Shown: positions 1 to 11,280 of the stretch, piece after piece
Position numbering within the stretch: position 1 is the first letter of the stretch
Layout of the letters: every line of letters starts with the position of its first letter
Assembly (NCBI GenBank): GCA_014843695.1
Contig: CM026390.1
Span: 55,474,275-55,538,274, forward strand
DNA length: 64,000 bases
Direction: 5' to 3'
Source of the DNA: Archivesica marissinica
Lineage: Eukaryota; Mollusca; Bivalvia; Venerida; Vesicomyidae
Notes under the pieces: model-generated
The model's input: the letters and a program-made list of their open reading frames with translations, nothing else
Told to the model about the DNA's origin: nothing
Database searches by the model: none
Made by a program: the position numbers and the translations under genes

Positions 1-106
1 GTCTTATTTTATTGATGTAGATCAATACTTTTTATTAATATTGACAATAATAAAAACAACTAGCGACTGCATTAGGTTATCAGTTCCTCAGTTCCAACGT
101 TCGCTT

Positions 107-278
107 GCCCTTAGGCAAGGCATTTAAATTCCACGTTGCCTCTTCTCTCTCCCTCGTGGCGATGGATTCCATCAGGAATGAGGTCTCGAGAGTGATTTAT
201 ATAAGTTGAAATAACTTGTTTCGCAATCGAGCTAAAATAAATTTGTATAAATAATTTTTAAATTTTTTTTTTTTTAAA
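107..278 (+). mobile_element. SINE family C, 5'-truncated copy with TSD
   Basis: It starts at gcccttaggcaaggcattta, just past the tRNA-like head, runs through the ctcgagagtgat region and the cgcaatcgagctaaaataaa tail, and ends in a T/A-rich stretch. The 11-bp repeat aacgttcgctt flanks it (96-106 and 279-289), so the missing head was probably lost during reverse transcription at insertion. The family assignment comes from comparison with the full copies at 20009-20245 and 46868-47080. Confidence 0.85.
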
Positions 279-289
279 AACGTTCGCTT

Positions 290-620
290 TTGTTGGGAAG
301 GTTGATTTGATCATTACATGCAAATAGTTTTAATTCTTGTAAATATAAAAATAGTTTGTGTTCATCAATTACACATTTAGGGTTTCAACTGACATACCAT
401 TAGATATGATTGCTAATACCGAAACAGAAAGCATTGGAGTGGGTAATCAACCGTATCTTAATTTGATAAATTATGAGTGATGGCAACGAAAAATGAAGTC
501 AACGAATGAATACCCAATTGCCACGGTATTCCAATATTCGATCATTTTGTCGGGAGATTATGACATCAGTTTGTTATCCTTAAGTATTGAGAAATAAAAA
601 ATAGTGTTTTCTTATTTAAG
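290..620. other. Intergenic stretch, nothing recognised
   Basis: A/T-rich single-copy-looking sequence with no open frame of note, no tandem repeat and no SINE similarity that I can see. Confidence 0.5.
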
Positions 621-868
621 TTTATTTAACGTCGCTACCGGTAGCATATTAATGTTGAGCGACATGCAGTTTACCGTTCCTGGGCAGGTTCCAGCGGTTA
701 ACCAGTACTTAGCGCACCAACCTCTGTCCACCAACCAAACTGTCAACTTTGTCATATAAAGAGACACGGTCTGAGCTCGAACCCGTGACCATCAATGGTG
801 AGTACAGGTTACATTGATATACAAGTCCGCGATCTTGACCACGGTGTCACCTATTACATGATAAAGTT
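621..868 (-). mobile_element. SINE family B with an A-type 3' tail
   Basis: Read on the minus strand it has a tRNA-like head with the B-box-like stretch cacgggttcgagctc, then the body motif gtactggttaaccgctgga that is also in the copy at 7739-8016. Its 3' end is gctaccggtagcgacg followed by ttaaataaac, which matches the family A tail and not the tail of the other B copy. The head has lost some bases around the A box. A short 65-codon open frame on the plus strand (795-992) is only a shadow of this element. Confidence 0.75.
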
Positions 869-992
869 TCAACATTCACCACCGGCGAGGAACTACGACA
901 TCGTTTATTCACGGACCTTGATCGAACTTAATGGGGTTATATATGTCGTAATGTCAGCGTCGCCGGGCCCGCTCATCCACGCCAGTTTGTAA

Positions 993-1267
993 AAGAGCAT
1001 TACACTTGGGTCACGTTCAACACTTAAATTGTCGACGACATATCTGATCATGTGGACATCTAATATATATATATCCACAATGATGGTGTTAATAGTTTAG
1101 CAAATAAAACAAATGGCTTATTGATTATATCTGTCCAAAGATAGCGGATTTAGATTTTCAATGTCATTGGTTATTGAGCACTTGCAGTGGTATATTAGTC
1201 AAGGGACGTAATTAAACTATAGTTAAACTACATGGTTTGAGGGATACACGTCGCACTTCTATATGTA
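993..1267. other. Intergenic, nothing recognised
   Basis: A/T-rich sequence with a short TA run near 1063-1072. No gene, RNA or repeat signal seen. Confidence 0.5.
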
Positions 1268-1449
1268 TACAGTAAAACCTGTGTTAGTGGTCACCTCCAT
1301 TAAGCGGCCAACCTGTATTAAGCAGCCAGTTGCCAGATTCCCAATTTGCGGTTTTATTATACATTTGACCTCTATTAAGCAGCCACCTGTGCTAATCAGC
1401 CACTTTCTGTGATTCCCTTGGCTGGCTGCTTAAGGCAGGTTTGACTGTA
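1268..1449 (+). mobile_element. 182-bp MITE-like element (copy 1)
   Basis: It begins tacagtaaaacctg and ends caggtttgactgta, giving terminal inverted repeats with TA at the outer edge, as in Tc1/mariner/pogo-type elements that duplicate TA. Inside, attaagcagcca recurs in both orientations. Including the TAs it is 182 bp, the same length as the copies at 49103-49284 and 53224-53405. There is no coding capacity, so it would be non-autonomous. Superfamily placement is inference from the TIR and TA only. Confidence 0.85.
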
Positions 1450-2347
1450 TTAACTTAAGGTTCCGCCCACTACTCGACTACAGCAACATAAATGATGTTC
1501 AAAGGTAATATAAACTAAGATGATTTCTTGAATGTGTTCCCTTAGAACAACACTAATACACATCACAAGGAACGCGTGTTCAATATTTTATTCAAGTTTA
1601 CTAAAACACCAAAATACCGAAAGTAATTGACCCTATGACATCGGTGTCTGATGGATTTCGAATGAATATAACAATGAAATATCAGTAACAGCTGGTTTCA
1701 TGTTGACCTATTTGTTTTTGCAAATGTTTCCAAATACTGTACTAGTATTCGGATATTCGGACGTCGGAACCAATATTTAATTATTCGTTACCATTACTAC
1801 AACTTAATTAACTCGGCCACTTCTGCTGCTCTGCACCAATGTTTTCTTGTGTATATATGTACACTAATCACGGCAATAATACTTGTAAAATATAAATTGA
1901 ATATGCTACATGCTGTAGTATGTGTCTATATAGAGACGAAACTTCTGAATTGGTCGCGGTAATGGTAATTGATGAGATAATTTTTTTGTAATTGATTAAA
2001 TATTGATGGTAGAAGACGTTTGTCTTGACTGTGAAGTTATTGTTGTAGACGATACAAAGAGGCGAACAAACAGCTAGCATCCCCCGATACGTGAACGAAA
2101 TACGCTATTGATCACGTATTACAAGATCACAGCGGTATGTCGTTTGAGTGCTAGACAGATCGGAACATTAGTGTTCTGTTATTTCTGGTTATTGAAAACT
2201 CTTGAAATGAGATGATATCAATAGCAGACCACACAATGTGAGTTTTGTTGTTTTTTAAAGAAAAGAGAAAGGTCAAAATATACAGCAGTCTTGTAGAATG
2301 ATTCAGACTTTGCAAGTGAGGAGCAGTGGACAAGAGCTGTTTATAAC
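1450..2347. other. Intergenic, nothing recognised
   Basis: Unique-looking A/T-rich DNA. Two minus-strand open frames of 60-70 codons (1868-2080, 2151-2333) have no recognisable domain and fit chance. Confidence 0.5.
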
Positions 2348-3477
2348 TAAACTATATAGTTACTAAGAAACAGAAACTGAATAAACTATGCCGCTACTAA
2401 GAAACAGAAACTGAATAAACTATGCCGCTACTAAGAAACAGAAACGGAATAAACTATGCCGCTACTAAGAAACAGAAACGGAATAAACTATGCCGCTACT
2501 AAGAAACAGAAACGGAATAAACTAACCACTACATGTACTAAGAAACAGAAACTGAATAAACTAACCACTACTAAGAAACAGAAACGGAATAAACTATACC
2601 GCTACTAAGAAACAGAAACGGAATAAACTATACCGCTACTAAGAAACAGAAACGGAATAAACTATACCGCTACTAAGAAACAGAAACGGAATAAACTATG
2701 CCGCTACTAAGAAACAGAAACGGAATAAACTAACTACTACATGTACTAAGAAACAGAAACTGAATAAACTAACCACTACTAAGAAACAGAAACTGAATAA
2801 ACTCACCACTACTAAGAAACAGAAACTGAATAAACTAACCACTAGTAAGAAACAGAAACGGAATAAACTATACCGCTACTAAGAAACAGAAACTGAATAA
2901 ACTATGCCGCTACTAAGAAACAGAAACTGAATAAACTATACCGCTACTAAGAAACAGAAACTGAATAAACTATACCGCTACTAAGAAACAGAAACGGAAT
3001 AAATTATACCGCTACTAAGAAACAGAAACGAAATAAACTATACCGCTACTAAGAAACAGAAACGGAATAAACTATGCCGCTACTAAGAAACAGAAACGGA
3101 ATAAACTATGCCGCTACTAAGAAACAGAAACGGAATAAACTAACCACTACATGTATTAAGAAACAGAAACTGAATAAACTAACCACTACTAAGAAACAGA
3201 AACTGAATAAACTCACCACTACTAAGAAACAGAAACTGAATAAACTAACCACTAGTAAGAAACAGAAACGGAATAAACTATACCGCTACTAAGAAACAGA
3301 AACTGAATAAACTATGCCGCTACTAAGAAACAGAAACTGAATAAACTATACCGCTACTAAGAAACAGAAACTGAATAAACTATGCCGCTACTAAGAAACA
3401 GAAACTGAATAAACTATGCCGCTACTAAGAAACAGAAACTGAATAAACTATACCGCTACTAAGAAACAGAAACTGAA
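2348..3477. repeat. Minisatellite, 34-bp unit, about 33 copies
   Basis: The unit contains actaagaaacagaaac, then tgaataaact or ggaataaact, then a variable end (atgccgct, ataccgct or aaccact). A marked block with ctcaccact and an acatgt insertion occurs twice about 410 bp apart (ctcaccact near 2802 and 3212), so part of the array was duplicated as a block. A 72-codon frame inside it (3074-3292) is a by-product. Confidence 0.97.
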
Positions 3478-3489
3478 AACACAGTTTTC

Positions 3490-3660
3490 TGTCACGACTA
3501 TATCTCATTTTCTCGCTGCTGCAGTTCATATATCACGGCTACAGATAATATGTCACGCTTACAGGTTATCTGTCACGACAACAGTGTATTTGTCACGATT
3601 ACAACTCATCCGTCACGATAGCAACTCGTATGTCACGAATACAGCTCATCCGACGAATGC
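3490..3660. repeat. Degenerate 20-bp tandem repeat
   Basis: gtcacg recurs at 3552, 3572, 3592, 3612 and 3632, exactly 20 bp apart, with weaker copies near 3491 and 3533. The rest of the unit is close to attacaactcatct. It directly follows the 34-bp array but does not resemble it. Confidence 0.75.
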
Positions 3661-4820
3661 AATTGATTTCTTGCAACAATTCAACGTGTACGTGTAATAC
3701 TAGAATTATCTGAATAACATCTCTCCCATGTATTTTCTGTTCGTGCAGTCGTTGTCTCAACAATGGAATAAAACCTTCCCGTTTGGCAGTTGGAAATGAA
3801 CTACAATGCAATGATGCGCAAGATCCATATGATCGTTATTTAAAAGTGTTCACGTTCAGTTTTTGCTTTTGGTCATTAAACATGTATTAGTGATGAATAT
3901 GGCCAAACACTTACACATGTATACACAACGTTGCTAGTCCGTCCATCGCTGAGCAGAGGTGGTTCTGATTTCCTAGAACATATTCTTTTTTGCGCGATAG
4001 TGCTCTTTTTCTCTCAGAATATTAAAAACCCAGTATTTTAAATATTTGTTTGTGTCATGATTAGCGACTTTTGCATAGTTTTTAGAAAGTAAAACATGTT
4101 TCACGTATTGTAATATGCTATTGTCTCTAATACTTGCTTGATAGTATATTCAATTCAACAAGTTTATTGCATAAAACATGTATATATATATATATATATG
4201 TTTATAGCAAATACTAACATTTTCCATACAAAGACATGGATTTTTAACAAAGAGCATATCATTCCTGTGGATATTTCAATGCTATTGGTGGCATATAACA
4301 GCAGTTTTTACGACGTTACATTTCTAAACAGGTTAGCATGGTAAATGAATTTGCAAAGATTGTTCAAAGTAATTTTGGAGTTTGTAGCGATTTATGTATC
4401 TTGATCGCAATGCTGACTATTTTGGACATATGAGAAGGAAATGATATTCATTTTAAATCAATGAGTTTGGACATAGTCGTTCATTTCTAGGTGTGTTTGA
4501 GTATCGACCACGTTCAATAGCTAGGTCATGTGATGATGTTCTACATACATACTGAGTTTACATGGTACAAATAACAGTTTACAAATACTAGTCAATGGTG
4601 ATTGAAAATATGCATGCTTAAATACATCCATGTGTCTAAGGTGATTCTACAACGTATACTTGTTTGGTTTGTAAATACCCAGTATGTGCATAGCTTTATA
4701 TTAAACAATTATTCGCATGCCCTCTATAAACCTAATATACCACAGACATAAATATAGCAGAGATAACATTACATTTTAATGTGATATTGTATTAATTATT
4801 TATCCGGCAAAATAGTTGTA
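3661..4820. other. Intergenic, nothing recognised beyond a TA run
   Basis: A/T-rich DNA with a (TA)n run at about 4181-4199. Open frames are under 75 codons and show no recognisable domain. Confidence 0.5.
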
Positions 4821-4934
4821 TAGTTCAGCACAGTTCAGCATAGTTCAGCATAATTCAGCACAGTTCAGCACAGTTCAGCATAATTCAGCACAGTTCAGCA
4901 TAGTTCAGCATAGTTCAGCACAGTTCAGCATAGT
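4821..4934. repeat. 10-bp tandem repeat, about 11 copies
   Basis: Units are agttcagcac, agttcagcat and aattcagcat in head-to-tail order, with no indels between copies. Confidence 0.95.
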
Positions 4935-5350
4935 ATGTGTATGTTCAGTTAGTTCAGTTATATTCCCTATCTACACTGCATAATATAGTAGGAGCATGCA
5001 TTGTATCAAATAGTGATAATGTATACATCACAGTATTAACAATAAATTGTTTGGCAATATTAAACTGAGACATTTGCATATTCCATGAACTTAAGTTTAA
5101 GTAAAATATGAGCTTTAGATTATGGTACACTTACTTACTGACTTGATTCAAATATTAACGGTAAAAACCTAACGCATGTCCTGGTCGTAGTTCACGGAAA
5201 CTTACGAAGGTTTTGGCGGAGATTAATGAGTCTCAGTTTAATGTTGCCAAGGAATACCTAGTGGATAACAATGGATTGACCTCTTACCAAAATAAACGTC
5301 AACAGAATACTTAGGTTAATTTAGTTAATCCACTACATTTGTTTGGTAAA
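4935..5350. other. Intergenic, nothing recognised
   Basis: A/T-rich, no gene or repeat signal seen. Confidence 0.5.
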
Positions 5351-5438
5351 GCGGAAGTATAATATTGTATATGTATGTAAATATAGGATATGAAGCGGAA
5401 GTATAATATTGTATATGTATGTAAATATAGGATATGAA
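5351..5438. repeat. Perfect 44-bp tandem duplication
   Basis: A 44-bp block starting gcggaagtataatattgtat occurs at 5351-5394 and again at 5395-5438 with no difference, which suggests a recent duplication. Confidence 0.95.
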
Positions 5439-5512
5439 GAATCCGCCATCAAGTTATAAACATTATTATGTATGATATAATTAGTTATACAACTGTTGTT
5501 CCTTTCAGGTCA

Positions 5513-5514
<2 letters not shown>

Positions 5515-5556
<42 letters not shown>
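5515..5556. repeat. (GTCT)n microsatellite
   Basis: About ten uninterrupted GTCT units. Confidence 0.98.
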
Positions 5557-6014
5557 TCTAACATCTAAATTGATTACCAAATAGCGTTAGAAGTCAGTTA
5601 CATGCTTTCAGGGCGTGCTCAGCAGTTTTCATGTTACCCGTATAATTAATATCGATACCTAAATAAGTAACGTGATCAACAGCAATAGTTGCACCATTAA
5701 TACCCCATCTACTTGTTTGCTTTTCTCAAATACACCAATTTGAAGAGAGTAAAAGAGAACCATTCTATTTGTTTTCTTGCCTTCCTATCACAATACATGC
5801 TAGCCTATTCAGGAACTAACACACAGTTCGGTCTGTTTGTAGAAATTGCACATCGCTCACGGAAATAATGCAAATTATGCATATTCTCTGAATTGGAGAA
5901 ACTCTACTAAATGTTAAGATCAATTACTTTAATGCAAATAGTAACCGTTTCAGTACTGCATTGTGCTTATTGGAAAATGGAAGTCGTGATTGCACGTGGT
6001 AACGCTTCTGGTGT
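5557..6014. other. Intergenic, nothing recognised
   Basis: No repeat or domain seen. An 80-codon frame at 5911-6153 runs into the SINE that follows and shows no recognisable protein. Confidence 0.45.
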
Positions 6015-6206
6015 GAAATACCCTGTGTTGGCGCCCAAACGTAGCCGCTACAATTGTTCCCTTAGCCAATACACTTACATTCCACCTTGTATCTCTTTCT
6101 CTCTCCCTCGTGGCGATGCATTTCACCAGGATGAGGTATCGGGAGGGATTTAACTAATGTTGTAAGAACTGGTTTCGCAATCGAGCTACTATGAATTTGT
6201 ATAAGC
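6015..6206 (+). mobile_element. SINE family C, diverged copy
   Basis: The landmarks tctctccctcgtggcgatg, gatgaggtatcgggaggg and cgcaatcgagctac of family C are present with many substitutions. The tRNA-like head is not clear. It ends about 30 bp before the 50-bp array starts. Confidence 0.75.
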
Positions 6207-6235
6207 TAATTAAATACACTTTTGTTTGTCTTGGT

Positions 6236-7735
6236 GCATTGTACTAAATGAACGAGATTTCAGTGAATGCTGTGTGTTTCGTAAGTATTGCACTAAATGG
6301 ACGAGATGACAGCGATTGTTCTGTGTTTGGTAACGCATTGTACTAAATGGAGTCGATTTCAATGATTGTTGTGTGTTTGGTAAATGTTGCTCCCATTTAC
6401 AAAAAAGGGGACAAGTCAAACCCCGCCAACTATAGGCCTATCTCACTGACATGTGTTCTATACAAGGCACTAGAACATATAGTTTCCTCCTCGATAGTAA
6501 AACACTTCACTAACCACAGTATTCTGTACCATTTGCAGCATGTTTTTAGAGAAAAACGGTCATGCGTGACCCAACTAGTAATGCTAGTCAATGACTTGGT
6601 TATCTCTGTCTACAATAAGCATCAGGTAGATCTCATCCTATTAGACTTCAGTAAGGCTTTCGATAAGGTCAATCACGAGAAAGTACTACTAAAATGCATG
6701 ACTATGGAGTAAGAGGTCAAACATTAAGGTGGATTAAGAGTTTTCTAGATAATAGACTCCAGTCAGTTGTCCTTAATGGTATTAGTTCAGAGGCCATTCC
6801 GGTGTCCGCATTGTACTAAATGGAGTAGATTTCAATTAGTGTTGTGTGTTTGGTAACGCATTGTACTAAATGGAGTAGATTGCAATGATTGGTGTGTGTT
6901 TGGTAACGCATTGTACTAAATGGAGTAGATGTCAGTGATTGTTGTGTGTTTGGTAACGCATTGTACTAAATGTAGTATATGTCAGTGATTGTTGTGTGTT
7001 TGGTAGCGCATTGTACTAAATGGGGTAGATGTCAGTGATTGTTGTGTGTTTGGTAACGCATTGTACTAAATGGGGTAGATGTCAGTGATTGTTGTGTGTT
7101 TGGTAACGCCTTGTACTAAATGGAGTAGATGTCAGTGATTGTTGTGTGTTTGGTAACGCCTTGTACTAAATGGGGTAGATGTCAGTAATTGTTGTGTGTT
7201 TGGTAACGCATTGTACTAAATGGGGTAGATGTCAGTGATTGTTGTGTGTTTGGTAACGCCTTGTACTAAATGGGGTAGATGTCAGTGATTGGTGTGTGTT
7301 TGGTAACGCATTGTACTAAATGGGGTAGATGTCAGTGATTGTTGTGTGTTTGGTAACGCATTGTACTAAATGGGGTAGATGTCAGTGATTGTTGTGTGTT
7401 TGGTAACGCTTGTATTAAATGGGGGTAAATGTCAGTGATTGTTGTGTGTTTGGTAACGCCTTGTACTAAATGGGGTAGATGTCAGTGATTGTTGTGTGTT
7501 TGGTAACGCCTTGTACTAAATGGAGTAGATGTCAGTGATTGTTGTGTGTTTGGTAACGCATTGTACTAAATGGGGTAGATGTCATTGATTGTTGTGTGTT
7601 TGGTAACGCCTTGTACTAAATGGGGTAGATGTCAGTGATTGTTGTGTGTTTGGTAACGCATTGTACTATATTGGATACAAGTTCAGTGATTGTTGTGTGC
7701 TTTGGTAATGCATTGTACTTAATAATTAAATTGCA
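6236..7735. repeat. Minisatellite, 50-bp unit, about 22 copies, interrupted
   Basis: The unit reads gcattgtactaaatgg, then gtagatgtcagtgatt, then gttgtgtgtttggtaac, with an exact 50-bp step over most of 6808-7680. Three diverged copies lie at 6236-6383, left of the LINE fragment. Weaker copies continue to 7735 and past the family B SINE at about 8028-8120. Confidence 0.95.
6384..6807 (+). pseudogene. Non-LTR retrotransposon reverse transcriptase fragment
   Basis: The frame starting at about 6386 encodes APIYKKGD, NYRPISL and later LILLDFSKAFDKVNHEK. These are the N-terminal RT block and the motif-A block, with the first catalytic Asp in LLDFSKAFD, as in jockey/CR1-like LINEs. Near 6694-6700 the frame shifts, and the homology continues as HDYGVRGQTLRWIKSFLDNR and LQSVVLNGISSEAIPVS. 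The element stops where a GVPQGS-type block is expected, so the FADD catalytic motif, endonuclease and 3' end are missing. It sits between copies of the 50-bp array, joined close to a unit boundary. It is a dead fragment; the clade is not certain. Confidence 0.9.
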
Positions 7736-7738
7736 CTA

Positions 7739-8016
7739 CGGTCCGCCTACGTGGTCGAGTGGTTACGGTCGCTGACTTGTATACCACTGTAACCTATCAT
7801 CTCTGATGGTCACGGGTTCGAGCCCCGCTCAGGCCGTGTCTCATTTATATGAAAAAGTTGGCAGTTTCTTACGGAGGTTGGTGCACCCAAGTACTGGTTA
7901 ACTGCTGGAGCCTGTCCAGGAAAGGTGTTGTTAGGTAAACTGCCCGCCGGCGATATAGCCCAAAATGGTGCTGATGCAGGCGTAAAACCCGAAATATAAC
8001 ATAACATATAACATAA
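7739..8016 (+). mobile_element. SINE family B, full-length with TSD
   Basis: The tRNA-like head has an A box in ggtcgagtggttacgg and a B box in cacgggttcgagccccg. The body includes gtactggttaactgctgga. The 3' end is ggcgtaaaacccgaaatata plus an A/T-rich tail. An 11-bp target duplication aaattgcacta lies at 7728-7738 and 8017-8027. It inserted into the decayed right edge of the 50-bp array. A 71-codon minus-strand frame here is a shadow. Confidence 0.9.
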
Positions 8017-8120
8017 AAATTGCACTAAGTGAGATGCCGGTGATTAGTGTGTGTTTTGGTAACTTATTGCACTAAATGATTGAGATTTCGGAGATTGCTG
8101 TTTATTTCGGTAATGTATTG

Positions 8121-8836
8121 TAGACGCCAAATGGTTTGATAACATGTTATAAGAAATTGAGTCAGAAATGCGTTCATGCGGAAACGTAACAATTAATGCG
8201 CTGGCCACTCATTTCTAGGAAGCACATTGATTAAGTAAAACACTTTAATGTATTGAGATTATTGTAAGATCTCAGACAAAATTAAGAGAAATAGCTTTGC
8301 CAGATGTCATGCAGAAAAACCCAGCAGAGATAGAACCAGGAATGCAGAGAATAGTAACCATAACGTGCAATGTAAAAACAAAATTTAATCAATCTTTAGA
8401 ACGTCTAGTGTACTTAATATAGTTTTGAACTTCGACACAGAGCAGTTTGTTTTCATCCATTCTCAATCAAATATCGCCAAATTAAATAGTATGTGTTCGC
8501 AATTGATGAACGTGCTGCTGTATTTTTTCTTTTTTTCTATGAACCTGAACTTTGTTCTCTAAGAACATGACTTCTGGATATAATTTATAATGTTCTACAA
8601 CCTCATGGTTAAAGCCGCAATGAAACCATGGTTTAAATAAATACCATTGCATAGATGAATAGATGGCTACACATATTTTATATTTTTGAATTATAAACAT
8701 AATAACATCGTTCGTAAAGGCAAAGAAGGAATTACTGATATGCATAACGAAGATGAATATCTAAGTCCATGATCCAGCTTGCTCAAAATGGAAATAGAAG
8801 AATTAAGATGGGTAATATTCGTGTATGTGTGTGTGT
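8121..8836. other. Intergenic, nothing recognised
   Basis: A/T-rich DNA ending in a short (GT)n run (about 8821-8840). An 87-codon minus-strand frame (8482-8745) has no recognisable domain. Confidence 0.5.
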
Positions 8837-8912
8837 GTGTTTTACGGTTATTTATCGTCGCTACGGGTTGCCCATATGAGCGACACCTCCTGAAGAGAAG
8901 ATATTAGTCACG
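8837..8912 (-). mobile_element. SINE family A, 3' end only
   Basis: ttatttatcgtcgctacggg, gcccatatgagcgac and cctcctgaagag are the reverse complement of the family A 3' end. The rest of the element is absent. The next array begins immediately after it. Confidence 0.8.
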
Positions 8913-10067
8913 TAATCAGATATACATATCTTATTTAACTACATATACGCGCCCAAAACTACAGAGAAACTCACTAAATAGAGTTGCTCTGTAGATTGGG
9001 CGCGTATATGTATATATATACAAGCTATGTATATCTGATTGAGTTAGTTTCTCTGTAGTTTGGGCGCGTATATGTATATACAAGATATGTATATCTGATT
9101 GAGTTAGTTTCTCTGTAGTTTGGGCGCGTATATGTATATATATATACAAGATATGTATATCTGATTGAGTTAGTTTCTCTGTAGTTTGGGCGCGTATATA
9201 TATATACAAGATATGTATATCTGATTGAGTTAGTTTCTCTGTAGTTTGGGCGCGTATATGTATGTATATATATATACAAGCTATGTATATCTGATTGAGT
9301 TAGTTTCTCTGTAGTTGGGGCGCGTATATGTATATGTATATACAAGATATGTATATCTGATTGAGTTAGTTTCTCTGTAGTTTGGGCGCGTATATGTATA
9401 TACAAGATATGTATATCTGATTGAGTTAGTTTCTCTGTAGTTTGGGCGCGTATATATAATAGCATAGTATGTATATCTGATTGAGTTAGTTTCTCTGTAG
9501 TTTGGGCGCGTATATGTATATATATATCAAGATATGTATATCTGATTGAGTTAGTTTCTCTGTAGTTTGGGCGCGTATATTTATATACAAGATATGTATA
9601 TCTGATTGAGTTAGTTTCTCTGTAGTTTGGGCGCGTATATGTATATATATATACAAGATATGTATATCTGATTGAGTTAGTTTCTCTGTAGTTTGGGCGC
9701 GTATATATATATACAAGCTATGTATATCTGATTGAGTTAGTTTCTCTGTAGTTTGGGCGCGTATATGTATATATATACAAGCTATGTACATCTGATTGAG
9801 TTAGTTTCTCTGTAGTTTGGGCGCGTATATATATATACAAGATATGTATATCTGATTGAGTTAGTTTCTCTGTAGTTTGGGCGCGTATATATATATACAA
9901 GATATGTATATCTGATTGAGTTAGTTTCTCTGTAGTTTGGGCGCGTATATGTATATATATACAAGCTATGTACATCTGATTGAGTTAGTTTCTCTGTAGT
10001 TTGGGCGCGTATATGTATATATATATACAAGATATGTATATCTGATTGAGTGAGTTTCTCTGTAGTT
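8913..10067. repeat. Minisatellite, about 64-bp unit, with inverted first unit
   Basis: About 17 copies of a unit with tatgtatatctgattgagtt, agtttctctgtagtttgggc and a variable (TA)n spacer, so the length varies from about 60 to 68 bp. One unit at 8913-8974 is in the opposite orientation. aactacagagaaactcac (8957-8974) and gtgagtttctctgtagtt (10050-10067) are perfect 18-bp inverted repeats near the two ends. Both carry GTGAG where internal units have GTTAG. Confidence 0.93.
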
Positions 10068-10516
10068 GAATGTTAGTGCCCTCATTGATCATGAATGTTT
10101 TTGTAATTCATTGCACTAAATCAACGAGCATTTTTATAATCATGGATTGCCTAACGTAACAGTATGTTAGTGCATGCTCAGTGCTTTAGTAATGCATAGT
10201 GTAGGGTTATAACTCAACGAGTAGACTGATTATCGAGTGGATACACATAACAAAATCAAAACGACATTTCGCACACATGTAATGTACTGAATGTAATATA
10301 AAATATAATAATGCAATACATAGCTACTTATTGAACTCAGTACAGAACAACACTCATTATGAGATACGTTGTATTTTGTAGTAGCTTACTTTTGCAACAT
10401 AGATTTCTACAGACGTAGGTATTGCTCATCTGTTTAAATTGTTAGTGCATATTATCTAAGTATCGATATATGCTGCACACGATCACCACTGATCATAACG
10501 GCAGGTGGTGGTGGCA
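10068..10516. other. Intergenic with possible 50-bp-array remnant
   Basis: At about 10093-10122 the text gtaattcattgcactaaatc resembles units of the 50-bp array that ends near 8.1 kb. The rest shows nothing recognisable. Confidence 0.45.
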
Positions 10517-11280
10517 ACTTCCATAGGACGGACTATTGTATAACAGTAAATCTACTTCCATAGGACGATTGTATAGCAGTAAATCTACTTCATTAGGACG
10601 ATTGTATAGCAGTAAATCTACTTCCATAGGACGATTGTATAGCAGTAAATCTACTTCCATAGGACGATTGTATAGCAGTAAATCTACTTCCATAGCACGA
10701 TTGTATAGCAGTAAATCTACTTCCATAGCACGATTGTATAACAGTAAATCTACTTCCATAGCACGATTGTATAGCAGTAAATCTACTTCCATAGCACGAT
10801 TGTATAACAGTAAATCTACTTCCATAGCACGATTGTATAGCAGTAAATCTACTTCCATAGCACGATTGTATAGCAGTAAATCTACTTCCATAGCACGATT
10901 GTATAGCAGTAAATCTACTTCCATAGCACGATTGTATAGCAGTAAATCTACTTCCATAGCACGATTGTATAGCAGTAAATCTACTTCCATAGGACGATTG
11001 TATAGCAGTAAATCTACTTCCATAGGACGATTGTATAGCAGTGAATCTACTTCCATAGGACGATTGAATAACAGTAAATCTACTTCCATAGCACGATTGT
11101 ATAGCAGTAAATCTACTTCCATAGGACGATTGTATAGCAGTAAATCTACTTCCATAGCACGATTGTATAGCAGTAAATCTACTTCCATAGCACGATTGTA
11201 TAGCAGTAAATCTACTTCCATAGCACGATTGTATAGCAGTAAATCTACTTCTATATGAAGATTGTGTAACAGTAAATCTA
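10517..11280. repeat. Minisatellite, 33-bp unit, about 23 copies
   Basis: The unit is acgattgtatagcagtaaat plus ctacttccatagg or ctacttccatagc. Because 33 is a multiple of three, both strands stay open: LYSSKSTSIAR repeats on plus, MEVDLLLYNRA on minus (277 codons, 10493-11326). I read neither as a gene. Confidence 0.97.

Noticed and set aside
3074..3292. Lysine-rich 72-codon frame
   Set aside because: It is the 34-bp array read in one frame over a stretch of 33-bp variants.
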